A stretch of DNA of 64,000 nt from Patagioenas fasciata (Eukaryota; Chordata; Aves; Columbiformes; Columbidae), in the NCBI RefSeq assembly GCF_037038585.1, contig NC_092526.1:37213501-37277500 (forward strand), written 5' to 3'. Numbering within the stretch: position 1 is the stretch's first letter; each line of letters opens with the position of its first letter. Positions 13,201-33,025 of this stretch are shown here, piece by piece. Below the pieces are notes generated by a model. The model was not told where the DNA came from and made no database searches. It was given only the letters and a program-made list of their open reading frames with translations. Both the position numbers and the translations under genes were made by a program.

Positions 13201-14759
13201 CGGGCACAATCTAAGTGGGGTGGTGTTATTGTTGGCTCAATCCTTTGTCCTATTGGGCATTTTCTCATGGTCGACTGTGGCACACAACAGAGACATCCAG
13301 ACTGGCTTTTCTGCATTTGGGGCCTGAGAGACAAATGGATATTTTGGCAAAGTCTTGCCAGCTGCTGCCCCCACTTCATTGCTTCACCCCAATGAATCCT
13401 TTAATTGAGCTACTGAGCCAAAGAAACTTCTCAGAGGGCAGTAAAATGTCTCAGCTCCAGTTTACGTCTCAACCTACTCTGCTTTTCTCTGCAGGGCAGA
13501 TGACCACTGTGAACAGAGCTGGCTGTGCGTAAGAAGTCTGCAGAAACTCACTCACTAGAGAGCAGCTTTTTTTCCATGTATTTTGATGCAATTCTCTTGC
13601 CCTCTTCACTTTTCTAGCTCTTCTGGCTTCTCCAGTTTGTCATCTTGAAATACAAAGGTCTCCCATAATCAGATCTCACTCCTTTACTTGCTGAGTAGAC
13701 ATGCTAAATATAGAAATCTGTGTCTCTGCACTGAGAAATTTGTCTGTGTGGCCAAGTGATTGTTTCACATGATTGGCATAGAGAGGTCGTGCAGACTGCA
13801 ACTTCAGGTTCATCAGTGGTGGGTTTTTTACGATCACCTTCTTAGCAATTTTAAGATCAAATAAATAAATAATAGTCCCTTCTCTGTTTATAATTGCCAG
13901 CTTAGAAGCTTGGTAGTAAAAGTAATTTCTCGTCTGCGTTTTATCTCAGCTCCCCTGTCTTCTAATGCATCCATACGGTACTGACAGTGTGAGGAAAAGT
14001 GACATGGGGTTTCTGTAGGAGGAGATGCGCTAGAGCATTTGTTCTGGAGGGAGATGATAAATTTGCATGCACACAAATACATGTGCACTGAATAAGAAAA
14101 GGGAAGGCATGAGACCTTGGAATTCTTCATCAGAAGGTGTTAATGACTCCAGGGATGTTACACCACGGCAGAGTTTGACCCACAAAGCCCGAGTTGCGTG
14201 AGAAAACAGGTAGACATGAACACAGCAGACCAGAATCTCTCCTGTTTTATCACTGCACCATTTCACTGCCTTCAGCGGTATGGTCGATATTTTGGGACAG
14301 AATAACAGCTCATAAAGGTGTAGTGCAAAAAGCCTGAATGACCAGGGGTAAGGCGTGCAATGCAGAGGTGCTGGTCACTCTGGTGCACACCTGCAGTGGG
14401 TTCAGGTGTTAGTACAGCCACTTACAGGTACCACAGTAATTAATCTGGCAAGGGCAGAGTGAACTGAAAAGCTGACTGAAAATCAACGTCCAGCCACACA
14501 GCAGAACAGGCATCTGGGGATGTTCTGAGGGCTTCTTTGAAGAGTAATTGACTGGTTTTGTTAGAAATGGAAAATAAGGTCATGCAGGAATTTTAGCAGT
14601 GGTAAAGACTGGGCTGGACCCATCCTCAGTACAATGCATCACAAGCCCTAAGTTGTTTTCATCCCACACTGGCCATGAACTGTGTGACGGGCTAGCCTGC
14701 CCGAGCGGGACAGAGGTGAAGTGGGATGACACAGGGCTTGCAAGTTGAGTGCTCAGTAA

Positions 14760-21793
<7,034 letters not shown>

Positions 21794-22192
21794 AATATCA
21801 GTCACCTTGCCATGGATGTCACCTGAGCTCAGTGTTGTGAGTTGAAAGTGGAACTCAAGTTACAACGTGCTGCCTTGCAGAAGAGAACTCGATCACGTGT
21901 AATCCTCTGTACAGAGACCACACGCTCACACTGTCAGGCACCTAAATATACTTCAATACGTACATCGGTTCTTTATGCCTTGCCCCAGCTGGATGGGAGA
22001 AGATGCAGGCGAGGAAATGGTATAGAGGTGAAGTAAATGAGAAGGAACAATTGCTTACAGTACTTCGTCCCTCTCGGATTTGTTTCCTGTTTTTGCCAGT
22101 GGAAATCAAAGAAAATGGAGGAGGTTTCCCTGCAGGTGGATGGCAGGAAGAGGGGCTTATTTAACTCGCTTCTCAGTGCAACTCAATAGGAG

Positions 22193-22198
22193 AATAAA
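22193..22198 (+). terminator. KLF7: Possible proximal KLF7 poly(A) signal AATAAA
   Basis: This canonical hexamer lies 400 bases past the stop codon. Only a weak GT-rich element follows (TTGAAGTTGCATATTTG). Use of it would make a transcript lacking almost all of the 3' UTR. The hexamer is seen directly; its use is inferred. Confidence 0.3.
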
Positions 22199-24014
22199 TC
22201 GTCTTGAAGTTGCATATTTGTAGCACTAACTTTATTTTTAAATAGATGGGGGGAAAAAATGACCTAGAAAACCAAATCCCAGTTTGGTAGCCAAAATTAA
22301 CCTCTTGGTTCATTTGTCCTTTGTCTGAGAATTCCTAATGTTCAGTGCATCAGACTTCTCACAGACACTTTGACCTGTCTTGGTGTTGGTTCTTCTTCCT
22401 AGAACTGAGTTATTGAGATCCTTTTAAGTCAATACCAGTGGCCTTAATGGCAGTAGACTGTGGAGTGACACTTGTGACACAAATACCCTTTTTTTGGCCT
22501 GAGTTTATGTAGACTTCACGGAGGACTATATTTGTGTTGGTCATTTTTATTTTAATTTTTGTTTTGGCTATTGCACAACATATGCACTAGGGACTCTGGA
22601 AGCTGCTGCCATGATGGCCAAGTGGCCAAGGGATAAAGCCCTGAGAAACAGCACCTAATATCTCTGTAGGCCTCACCTTATTGCCATAGCTAGGACTTCT
22701 TGTTTATTTGTTGAACAAAAACCTTTAAAAGCTTATTTGGAAGCTCAAACATTTTTTCTCTTTTCTCCACGAACAAGTGATCTTCAGAACTCCTTGTCTT
22801 CACCTGGATATCGGTCTGGGACTGACCACACAGGCATGACTACAGGATTCCTTCCACATCATGTGAGCACGTTAGCCACGACCCACAGTGACTTAGAGAT
22901 GAATTATGTTGCTTTTTGTTACTGTTCTTCTATTAACCAGTTTAAAACATTAGACTTTTGTTTGTGTAAAGAGCACCTGCAGACTTTTAATTTAAAGCTA
23001 ATGTTTGTTGAGCATCTTACACACAAAAACAAAACAAAAGAAAACAAAGCCAAAAATCCTGCTCCAGTCTCTGAGTGGGAAATCGAGAACTTCTTCCAAG
23101 TACGATGGCTTCATTCAGCTTTAGCCTTTTAAAGAAATTATCAAAGTCCTCCTTTTCCATTCATCAAGTTGATGCTGTAGCCCACTCCTATATGAAAAAT
23201 GTAACAGTATGAACGGTAAAGGAAGGGTTGGATTTTCCATACAGCATTGAGGCTTTTCCAAATGATTGGTCTAAAGTATTGCTAACCGAGAGGTCCATTT
23301 GGGCCCACTGTATGAACCATCCAGGAGAAGTGGAGGTCTCATGCTCACCCTTCAGTCCTATTGATAATTTGATTTCGTTGGCTCAAAGTGGATTAAAGTC
23401 TTCATTACAAAAGAAAAACAACAAAAAATGTATCTTACCATAACTTGCATTTGAAACTATTTGGCACTGGCCCTGACTCCAAAGACTGCATTTAGGACCA
23501 TAAAAATGGCCTATGCAAGCAGGCAGGTGGTCATTAGGTTGTATATTTTGTATATTCTGGGACCATCCCTACAAGATGTGTCTAGAAATGAAACAAAATG
23601 GCGTGTGGTCCACAAATGATTGCTGCTTTTTTATACTGTATTAGCCAACTGCCCTTCTTTGACTGTTTTGACTCATTGACTGTTAAATATTTCCCTTAAT
23701 TTATGTTTTGGGAGGTAAAACTGTACTCTTAGGGGAAAAGTAACAAACAAGAAACTCAATAGATGTTTAAGAGCTGTCACCGGGATCCTTGGCACTTGAA
23801 TTCTCAGCTTTTTGCAACCTTTGGTTCCAGTGAGAGATTGAATTTACTCAAAAGATGCTGTTTTTCCTCACAGTTTTCACAAAACACTGTGACTGTCAAC
23901 TGAACACTTTGGGGACAGGGGGGAAATACGATGTCTGGCCCATATGGTATGAAATATGGACCAAAATCTAACCATCTTTTAGGGACAATGATGTAACATT
24001 CGTGATAAGAGCAT

Positions 24015-24150
24015 GAGAGAGATCAAGAGGGAGAGTGAAAGAAAGAAAGACAGAGAGAAAGAGAGAGAGAACGAATATTGAGTTTATTCCAAAGATTTAA
24101 AACTAACCCTACTCTATATGTGTATATATATATGCTTATATATATATATG
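24015..24150. repeat. GA-rich tract followed by TA-rich tract
   Basis: Bases 24015-24071 are almost entirely purine (GAGA, GAAA and GACA units). Bases 24113-24150 are TATATA-type with TGTATATA at 24121. Both are inside the KLF7 3' UTR, so they would be present in the mature RNA. Confidence 0.75.
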
Positions 24151-25528
24151 TATGCATTTAAAATTATGGAGCACTGCTTGCTGACAATCTCGTATTTCTC
24201 TACTTCTGTATTTGCATACTTGTAAAGGCCATTCCACCCAGCTGTTCCACTGGGACTGAGGGCCCTAGAATCCAATTTGTGTTGGAATATATAGAGCATC
24301 CTGCCAGATGTCTAATGGGAACTGAAACCTCAGCTGTGTGAAACTGTAGAGGATCCAGTCAGTGCATTAGATTTAAAAAAAAAAAAAGGTAAGAGAGTCC
24401 TAGAATTTCATTACTGTAGTGTCCTAAAGTGTGTTCTCTCAAACCCCCCACTATGATATTCATTGGCTGTGAACCTGCATAAATATCCTCCTTTGACCTC
24501 TGAACACACCTGCCTTTAGACATGCTATGAGCAGTCTACAAACCTTAATTATTAAATGACAGTTTAAATATTGGACTCTATTTAAAATGGGAAAAAAACC
24601 CAAGCAAGACTGTTTATTTTCTTCCAGTTGTTATTTATGGTCTTGTTGACATCTTATTTAAATATGGCGGAACAAGGGCCTCATGGAAAAAGAACGTGCT
24701 GAGATGTCTAATTATGTTGTTCTAGAGGCAGGCCTACAACTAAGTTGTGGATACAAGCAGCCTAAAAAACGTAAAAGAAAAGGGGGATAAGAGACTGAAC
24801 CAGATTTCAGATTTCTCAGGCTCTCTCTGTAGCAGGTCTTGAACTCTGAAGCCAAATTTTGAGCTTTGGGACTATCTCTTCTATTGCAAATAGAGATATT
24901 TTTCAACTATATACATGGTGTACTTAATCTCTAGACTTCAGTTTTAGGGTGCTCATATGCAAGTGTCTTAATCATTACTGAAATTTTGAACCATCACTGG
25001 TGTTTTGTAGAAGAAAGCTCCGTTTTGGAAAGGCGTAATTAGTGACACATTCCAGGATTGTTGTTTACAATGCCCAGTTTTGTGTCTTCACAGGTATTTT
25101 AAGCTGTGCACTTCAAACTTGTGTAATCTGTTAATAGCTGTTTAGGCCTGTGTCTTCTTGCTAAAGTTGTACAGTTGTCTTCTCTTTGTAAACTATGAGT
25201 AGAAACAGGCCAATGAGGAAAGGCTAATCCTCTCCGTAAGGCTTCTTGGAAGTGAACCCATAAATAGATGATTTGGTAAAAGTTGAGGACCGAGTGATGC
25301 AGCTGTAGAAAGAAGCTTAACTGTGTTTCCTTCATGCTAGATTTATGAAGATTTGCAAAAGAGGAGTCATTATAAAAAAGTCAGATTGTGGTTTCCAAGA
25401 CGACAAAACTGTAGGATGAGAACAAATTGAGACAGAAGTCTCGCAAAATAGTGTATGTAGAGGAAGCATCTAAAGCAAATATGAGGTTTTGTGAATAGCT
25501 GAATAGTATTTTGGAGCAGAGCAGTCAA

Positions 25529-26040
25529 TCATAGAATCATGCAGGTGGGAAGGCACCTCCAGAGCCAATTTGGCCAACCTCTAACTAGAGTTGGTTGCTC
25601 AGGGCCATATCCAGCTGAGTTTTAAATATCCGCAGGGATGAAAACTCTACAACCTCTCTGTGCAAGCTGGTCCAATATTTGTCCACCTTTGCAGTAAAAA
25701 TAAGAATTTTTAAAATCCATGTGACAAGTAGGAGTTTTCCATGTTCCAACTTGTTTTCATTGTCTCTTCCACTACACACCTCCAAGAAGAGTCTGGCTTC
25801 TTCTCTGCACCCTCTTAGAAATTTATAGATAGCAATAAGATCTACCCTTGCCCTTCTCTTCCTAAGACTGAACCCTGTCTCAGCCTCTCTTCACCCATCG
25901 TGTGTTCCAGAACCTGATTTCCATGGTGACTCTCTGCTAGGCTGACTCCAATGTGTCAATAATTTTCTTGTAATGAGGAGACCAAAATTCCAGATTAAGG
26001 AGTACTCCACACGTCACAGTGTTGATATAATCTATTTATT
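25529..26040 (-). mobile_element. CR1 LINE fragment, antisense inside the KLF7 3' UTR
   Basis: It starts with TCATAGAATCATGCAGGTGG, the reverse complement of the CR1 terminal repeat region. It continues through recognisable blocks: GGTTGCTCAGGGCCATATCC, CTCTGTGCAAGCTGGTCCAA, and the region ending near CCAGATTAAGGAGTACTCCA. The element's 3' end is on the left, so it is on the minus strand. It is old and diverged, and no reverse transcriptase frame remains. The right boundary is approximate. Confidence 0.82.
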
Positions 26041-26569
26041 CTAGATTTCCCCATTATCTAATTGAGACAAGCTATACTCCATGATGAGATTCATTTAGGA
26101 AATGCCAGTATCAAGATTTTTCTAATAAGATTTGTTGAATCTCTGTATAAAAATATGCTTATAGAAATACGCTTTCTATACGACCAGCTTGAGGCCTGGC
26201 AAGGAAAATTCTCTTTTCTCAACGTAATCATTGCTGGTTTACCTTAAACTAAAAAAACGTATTGTTTCACTCATACTATATTCTGTACGAAGACACATGA
26301 TGCTGTATTTCAGTCACTTTCTAGTCAAAAACAACGCTTCAGTGCATCTTTGTTCTGTTTGGTTTTCCCCTCAGGAGATAAAGTACAGCCTAAAATACCA
26401 CATGTATTTTATAAAGATTGGTCTAGCAGAAGAGAGGATTCCAGAGTTCAGAGTGTTTTTCATTATCCCAGCGTTGTCCTTTTTCAATAGCCAGTACTCA
26501 GTCTAGAAAATTGTGTTACTTGGATAAATTGGCAAATGAAGGAAAGAGAGGACAGACTTCTTTTGATGT

Positions 26570-26686
26570 CTTGGACAAGGCCTTGAGCAGTCCATTCTAA
26601 CTAAACTGTGTTTTAAACCAGGGGTTGAATTAGGTGACTTCTAGAGGTACCTTCCAACATTAATTTTTCTGTGTTTCTATGATTCA
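26570..26686 (+). mobile_element. CR1 LINE 3' tail
   Basis: TTGAATTAGGTGACTTCTAG, AGGTACCTTCCAACATTAAT and TTTCTATGATTC match the CR1 3' end in sense orientation. It lies about 550 bases from the antisense copy, so the two could pair within the KLF7 3' UTR if both are transcribed. The 5' limit is uncertain. Confidence 0.72.
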
Positions 26687-28117
26687 TTTCTAGTTCTTTC
26701 CAGTCTTGTGCTGGTGGAACAGACTGTAGGGTTTCTCTCAAACTCTGATAGTTTCATCCTTATTAAATTTTATAAGGCTTCTTCATGAGAGAGACTTGGA
26801 GAGGAGGAAATCTTAAAAACCAAACCCAAACCCTTAGCAAACCAGTTTGAAGCAATGTCATACCAGGAGATGTGTCACAGCTGCAGGGACCAACCAAATA
26901 TTATGGAGATAAGTTTGCTAGTCTGGAAGACCCATGTGATGTCTCAAAAATAGTTTCCAGGACCCAAAATCCAAGCCAACATATATTTCTACAAAGGTGA
27001 AGATTCTTTTTTTCCATTTGTTCTTATTTTCCTGGGACTTTTTGGAATTGGGTTTACTGGTTGTTTTTTTAGGCTAGCACATTTTTGCTTAATACATGGA
27101 AAGCACTGACCAAACACAGATGGGGAAGAAGAACCTGAATGCAAGAGGAGCCCCCAGGTCCTTGCTTTTTGAACTGTTTTAACCTGAGGAGCAAAAAGAA
27201 AACTAATCACTAGGGTGTATGGCTAAGTTGCAGTTGATCAATATGATAGTTGCAGTGATTGAGCGTATTGTACCTGTGATCTGTCTGATATCTGCAGAAT
27301 CAGGCTTTCTCCCTAATTTTTACCTGGCCCTGGACAATTTGGGCTTTTTAGCTGTCTCTAACACAAAGGTTGCTCCTTTTTAACATAGTTTATCTGTGTA
27401 CAAAAGATGTCATAATCGGTGCTTTTGACAAAACTGATGAAAATCCAACTTGCTTAAGTGTTCCTTTTCTTTGCCTGTTCCCTTAATGCGTGTCAAAATC
27501 TTTAAATTTAAAAAAAATTTAAAAGATGAAAATGTTGTAAATAATGTTACCAGGCCAGCACCCAGTGGCTCAAGGGCTTTTATTCTTGATTTCATTCAGG
27601 ACTTGGCACATCCCATCATACCATCCAGTCCAGTAAGACTGTTTTTAAGCTTTCACGTTCTGGGTGACGCCTCTAACCCAATGCTCTTTTAAAGTACTTT
27701 TTGCTGATTTCAGATATAATTGCACTTGCAAAGATCCCTACATGCCAAGAACAAAAACAATGCTTGACAATATCTCTATTTAACTCTGTCTTGAATAACT
27801 GAAAAATATTTTCTCCTAAGATACTACAACTAAGCATTGGCAAGTCTGCCCTGTCTTTCATTAGCATTAAATCTACACCTTCTTGAATGATCGTTTCCAG
27901 ATCAAGCTTGAATATTCTTCCTTTTGTCACATTCGTGTCTCTTTCTATCAGTAGTTTAGGGATGACTACTGCAGTCTTTCCCCTCCACAGCTCTACACTG
28001 ACTTCAGTGACAAGATTTAGTGTTGTAAAAACAGGAAGATCTGGCCTACCAGGTACTAAGATCTGTCTTGTAAAGCCGAGACTTTCCTCCTCCCTTAGAG
28101 AAAGAAGTCCAAGATGT

Positions 28118-28170
28118 ACTATATAAGTTATATATATAATGATGTAGTTGTATATATAAATTATATACCT
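28118..28170. repeat. TA-rich imperfect palindromic stretch
   Basis: Alternating ACTATATAAGTTATATATAT and GTATATATAAATTATATACC blocks lie in the KLF7 3' UTR. They can fold on themselves, but the sequence is simple enough that this may be chance. Confidence 0.55.
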
Positions 28171-29357
28171 AATAATGTGGAGACAGGAGGCAGGCTGCCT
28201 TTATCACCTCAAGAATGCGTTTCCCTACCTGAAAACTTCCAAATGCAGGTGTCATTTTTCAAACAGGGTTTTTATAGTTTTCCTTGATGCTTGTTAATGG
28301 CATTTTTGGTGTAATAATTAAAGTTGGAGCTCTTCGCGGTTTTCAAAATGAAAGCTTTGATGATTTTTTTTTTGAGTGCTTTGGTCCTAACGTCTATATA
28401 CTGCCAGAAAACAGGTTCTCCACGCTGTCTCTGTGTGGGAGTGGCTGGACACCAGTATATACCATATATACCTACACAGAAGAGGAGACTGAGCTACTGA
28501 CTCACAGTTTGTAGTAGCCAACCGTGCCTATTGCTTTGATTTAGGGAGGGCACTTGCTGTTGCCACCGCATTTTAAGAATCATGTCAGCTTCTGTAGGCA
28601 AGTTTTCGACCATGCTGGGAAATACATGTTGCTGTGTACTGTGAATGAGTAGGCTGCAAATTTGGGGATGGGGAGGGGAGGTGGGAAGGGAGGGGGATGA
28701 GGGCTTAGCATGTACACACTAAAAGTGAGCTAGAATGGACAGAAAGGTGACAATTTTAGCCTTTATTGTTGGGCTGTTGGGGAAACGAAAAACTACCACG
28801 CAGTCCCTGAAAGGCCTGATGGCTGAAGGGCTGATATTTATATTTTGCAACATCCATTTTACCCGTTGCTCTGTATTTTAAACCCCAGGCCTGTTGGATT
28901 CTGGAAGTACATCAAAACACTGCTTTAAACACTACTTTGTTACCAAGGCCGTGTCTCTACCAGGGAAGCTGCCCTCTGTTAAAATAATCAGTCAAAATCA
29001 CTTTGTAGCCGCACCTATTACTCGATTGCCTGGATTGAGTTTGCGTTGGCATCCTGTGCAGTTCAGCTAAAGTGTAAGAAATGCTTCAACCAATTAATAT
29101 ACCTCTACAGGAAGGTTCTTGCACCAATTTAAGTACCTATTTTGAATTCACTGCATATAAACTGTGACAGCTTTTCTATTAGAAACAAGGCCTTAGTTTA
29201 GCATGTCTGCACATATAGTTGAAAAAATAACAATGCAGACTGGTTTATTTATTTTTGGTTTGTTTGCTTTGCAAAGTGGCCTGTTTTCTTTCTTGTGCTT
29301 TGAGACCTTTCTTGTTCTCTAATACACATTAGATTTTTGTTCGGGGGATTTTTTAAG

Positions 29358-29450
29358 CAACAACAACAACAACAAAGTATGAATGCTCCCTATTAAAAAC
29401 AAAAAAAAAAACCCAACAAACAAAAAAAAACCAACACAACATTGCTTGAA
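29358..29450. repeat. (CAA)6 and adjacent A/C-rich tract in KLF7 3' UTR
   Basis: Six CAA units occupy 29358-29375. A second stretch from about 29393 is A-runs broken by C, including AAAAAAAAAAACCCAACAAA. Both are low complexity and lie within 550 bases of the inferred transcript end. Confidence 0.75.
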
Positions 29451-29873
29451 GGACTTTCATTTTGCACTATAATTTTTCTTTTACCAGATGTGTCTGATAA
29501 GTGCATTTTGGAAATGCCCTCGGTCACGTTCTCTCAGGCCTACTCTGGTATTTCTAATATATCACAGAAGTACCCAATCTTGTAGCCCTCAGTTCTGCCT
29601 TTTTTTGACATTTTATTTTTTTTAAGCTTTTTATATATATATATATAAATATATTACTTTGTCAGTTTTTTTGCTGTACAAAAAGTCTTAAGATTTAAAA
29701 ATATTATTTGTATTATATGATGGTGGTATGTTAATGTTACAAAATTATTAATGAAGAAAAAATTTATTTTTGTTACTGGTCTGTTTCATAATTCTTTTTT
29801 AAATTGGTATATTGTAAGATATCTATGCAAAAATGTTATGTGACGCATTTTTATTTAAGAATGTAATATGTGT

Positions 29874-29879
29874 AATAAA
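29874..29879 (+). terminator. KLF7: Distal KLF7 poly(A) signal AATAAA
   Basis: This is a canonical AATAAA. It is followed within 10-25 bases by a GT-rich stretch (AGAATGTGTTTGG), the expected downstream element. It sits at the end of a 400-bp AT-rich block, after which the composition changes. Cleavage is expected near 29888-29900. This is the best distal end for the KLF7 transcript. Confidence 0.65.
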
Positions 29880-32800
29880 CAGTAGAATGTGTTTGGCCCG
29901 GGAGTGTTCAGCGTGCCTTGTGTATTATTTCTTTATGAAAACTTGTGTGAACAGTGAAATGGCTTTTGAATATCAGTTAAGGCTGTGGTTCTCTAAACTT
30001 CTAAGTATGCTTTAGCTTATCAGAATTACATTTTTGATTTAAATAATTTATTTGGTTGTAATGTATTTTGTAGCAGTTAAGTATAGCTCATATTCATACC
30101 CTATCACATGTTGCTTTTGGGAAGGATGCTCAAGAAGGAAGTTCTTATTCCTAAAAGCCGACCAGATTTCCATCTGGCTTGTAATCCTGCTTGTGCTGGA
30201 GCCAACGACCTCTGTTATCTGACATATAACACTGGTTGAAGATTTTAGCCAGTGTTATTTTTGTAAAAGACGACAGAGAACACTTGCACTGCATTTTCCA
30301 TGCCTCGCTTTGAAAACATTTATCGGTCAGTGGTCAAAACAGGACTAGACTTGGAGGCTCCTGAGCAGCCTGTCTCAGGACTGTGCTGTTGTTCTCCTTC
30401 CCTTTAACGTCTGCAAAATTGCAAGCGCAATTGAATCCACCTGGATGCTCGAGTACTAAAAATGCATTTAGGCAGTAGAAACAGTCATTCTGAGCACAAT
30501 TACTTTGCAGTGTCATGGCATAAAATGAAATTAGTTTTTCAAGTCAGGCCCTTATCCCTTTAGGTTTTCGCTGCCTTGTGCTCGCACGCCGCAGCAACGT
30601 GAATGAGCACTGCACATGGACACCTTGTGAGGCTCATCTGACACAAACTTGACAACAGGCCTCACTCACCTTGTTGGGATTGTTAGGATTGTTTATATCA
30701 GACAGAGGGTAGGATTTCCCTCCTGACATCTGCGTCTAGAAGCCAGATGACCATTCTAACCTACTGATTTATACTCCCTCTGTAGCTAATGAAGAGAGAC
30801 ATATCCAGAAGGGACTCACTCCAGGGATGAGCTGGATGCAAAAGGATCTGAGGTGATGTCAAGCGTTTCTGGAAAGCCACCTGGTGAGTTGGAAGAAAAA
30901 AAGTCCCAGTGATGCCCATGGCTGCTCTGGTCACTCAGGTTGTTACCAGGTGTTTGATGATGGGCATTATTAGTAGTGTTTGGGTATATATAGCTCTTGA
31001 GCACTGGAAAAGGGCTCAGCACAGGTCAAAATTTTGGGCTTGTGTTCCAAATTATCAAAAGCACATTGCTCTGGCTGCTTCAGTGTGGCAGTGATATCTT
31101 GGTGTCTTTCTTAGTGTGAGTGAGGCAGTCAGTTGTCATAGAGTTTTTGCAATCCTACCATGAAATTGCAAGGCTGAAAAAAGCAGTCTCTTTGCTGTGG
31201 ATTGAAGTATGATGTAGGTATGAATGGAGTTGTGTATGACACAGAATTCTACCTGCCAATAGAATTTTTACTTTATAGTGTTTGTCTTCTAAATACAAGG
31301 TCCAAGTTCCTTCACTTCCTCTCTTCCTTGAAAACCTCTTGAAGCTTTTAGCATCTCACTGACCTTGAGCTTTCTGACAATTATGTGTCTGTATGTCTAG
31401 ACAAAGATCCTCCTAGTGTAATTTAGTCCTTTGCTCTCCATCTGAGAGAGGGATTTCCAGAGAGCTCTGGAACATCCTTCTTGAAGGAAACTTTGCCCTG
31501 TATTCAGCTTGTATGAATTGGAGGGATGATTATCACTTACAGGTAAACATATAACCAGGAACTTTCAGAAAATACAATGCATTACTGTCATACACTTCCC
31601 CTTAGGTATCTCAAATTCAGCTTGAATTCCTCAAATGATATAGAGTGTGAACTGGAAGACAGAGTCCTAATCCAGGCAAATGCTTTCTGGTCCACAGCTC
31701 CTATCTAATATTTCTAATTTACTGAGGTAATCAGAAGGCACTTTGCCCCTCAGGATCCAGTCTAGCTGATATTAGCAAACCTGGGACCAGTACTACCACT
31801 TCTAACCAGTACAACCAGTACCAACTAACTTTACTTAACCCTGTAAGTAGAGAGAAGTACGGTTGAGTGATACCATTTTAAAAGTATTTTGGGATATCTA
31901 GGAAGGATCTTTGAGAAATACAAACTTTCCTTCAACAAAAGCTTGTTACCCTTTTGACAGAAAGCTCCAAAAGAAATACAAGTTCCTAAAATGAAGTGAT
32001 GAGAATCTTTGCCTTCTGAGGTGAATATTTTGACCCCTAAAATATATGATTCTTTCCACATCTTTCCTGTGACTCTGAAATACTGTGGCTAGCTGATGAT
32101 GCAGAAAGAGATGCTACAAAGAAGGTAATTTGGAAGAGGAAGGAGGGCACAGCCCTCATAATCAGGACAATCACTAACGCTCTGGGAATCAGCAAGAGCT
32201 GCCAGAGTGTAACCTAAATGCATTTCACAACCTGTGGCGCGGAATGGAAAGCCTCAGATACAGATCCTCATCTCTGGGAAGTGTGGAGATGGTCCACTTA
32301 ACAGAAGTTCAAACATTAGCAATAAGTAGTGGGGAGAGGATTTTTGCCAAGCCCAAGCACAAGGAGGATGGTGTGAACTATCATTTGTTATTACAGAATT
32401 CTGTGCTAAATCCAGATGTGGGAATTTACAGCCTCGTCTCCAGAGGATTTGAGTTTACTTTGACACCAAATTAGGTGTCAAAACCAAATCCATGTAACTG
32501 TAGCCATTGGTTACAATACCCTTTGTTATAAGTGCAACAATCAGTTTTCTCTAAGACAGAGAGTGACTTCATTATTCTGTGTGTTGATTTTTCTGAAAAG
32601 AATTTATAATTAGTTTCAGAAAAATCCATCTTACCAGTAGAAGGATATGACCCCCAGACAGCTCCATAATTCATTTGTCTGATTATGGTGCTAATTATCT
32701 TACAGTGCGATGGGACTGAAAACAAGAAGCATCTGATGCCAAAATTACTTTCTGCTCATTATTGTTTTGGTTTTGCTTTGTTTGGGAAAAAATTATGGAT

Positions 32801-32949
32801 GGTGAAAATACTAGATAAATCGAGGATGTTTACGATTCTTCCTTCACATGCCATGTGACTCATCTCTGACCCTGAAGAACTGTTTGAAATGGAGGACTAG
32901 AACAGTCTCTGCACCACTTAAATTCAAGGCTTATTGATTCTAACTCCCT

Positions 32950-33025
32950 TTAGTTAGAGGGGGATTGAACTAGATGATCTTTCGAGGTCCCTTCCAATCC
33001 CTAACATTCTGTGATTCTGTGATTA
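32950..33025 (+). mobile_element. CR1 LINE 3' tail
   Basis: GGGATTGAACTAGATGATCT, TTCGAGGTCCCTTCCAATCC and two copies of ATTCTGTG at the end are a clear CR1 terminus in sense orientation. It is the best preserved CR1 tail in the window and lies in the KLF7-CPO interval. The 5' end is truncated, as is usual for CR1. Confidence 0.88.

Larger units (their letters stand above)
21794..29890 (+). other. KLF7: KLF7 3' untranslated region (about 8.1 kb)
   Basis: From the stop codon no intron or competing gene is evident before the AATAAA at 29874-29879, so I infer one continuous 3' UTR. An unusually long 3' UTR of several kb is also my recollection of mammalian KLF7. The region is AU-rich and holds GA- and TA-rich simple tracts (24015-24150, 28118-28170, 29358-29450, 29632-29655), a CR1 copy in antisense (25529-26040), a sense CR1 tail (26570-26686) and TGTATATA Pumilio-type matches at 24121. 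An earlier AATAAA at 22193-22198 could give a short isoform. The exact end was not determined experimentally. Confidence 0.7.
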
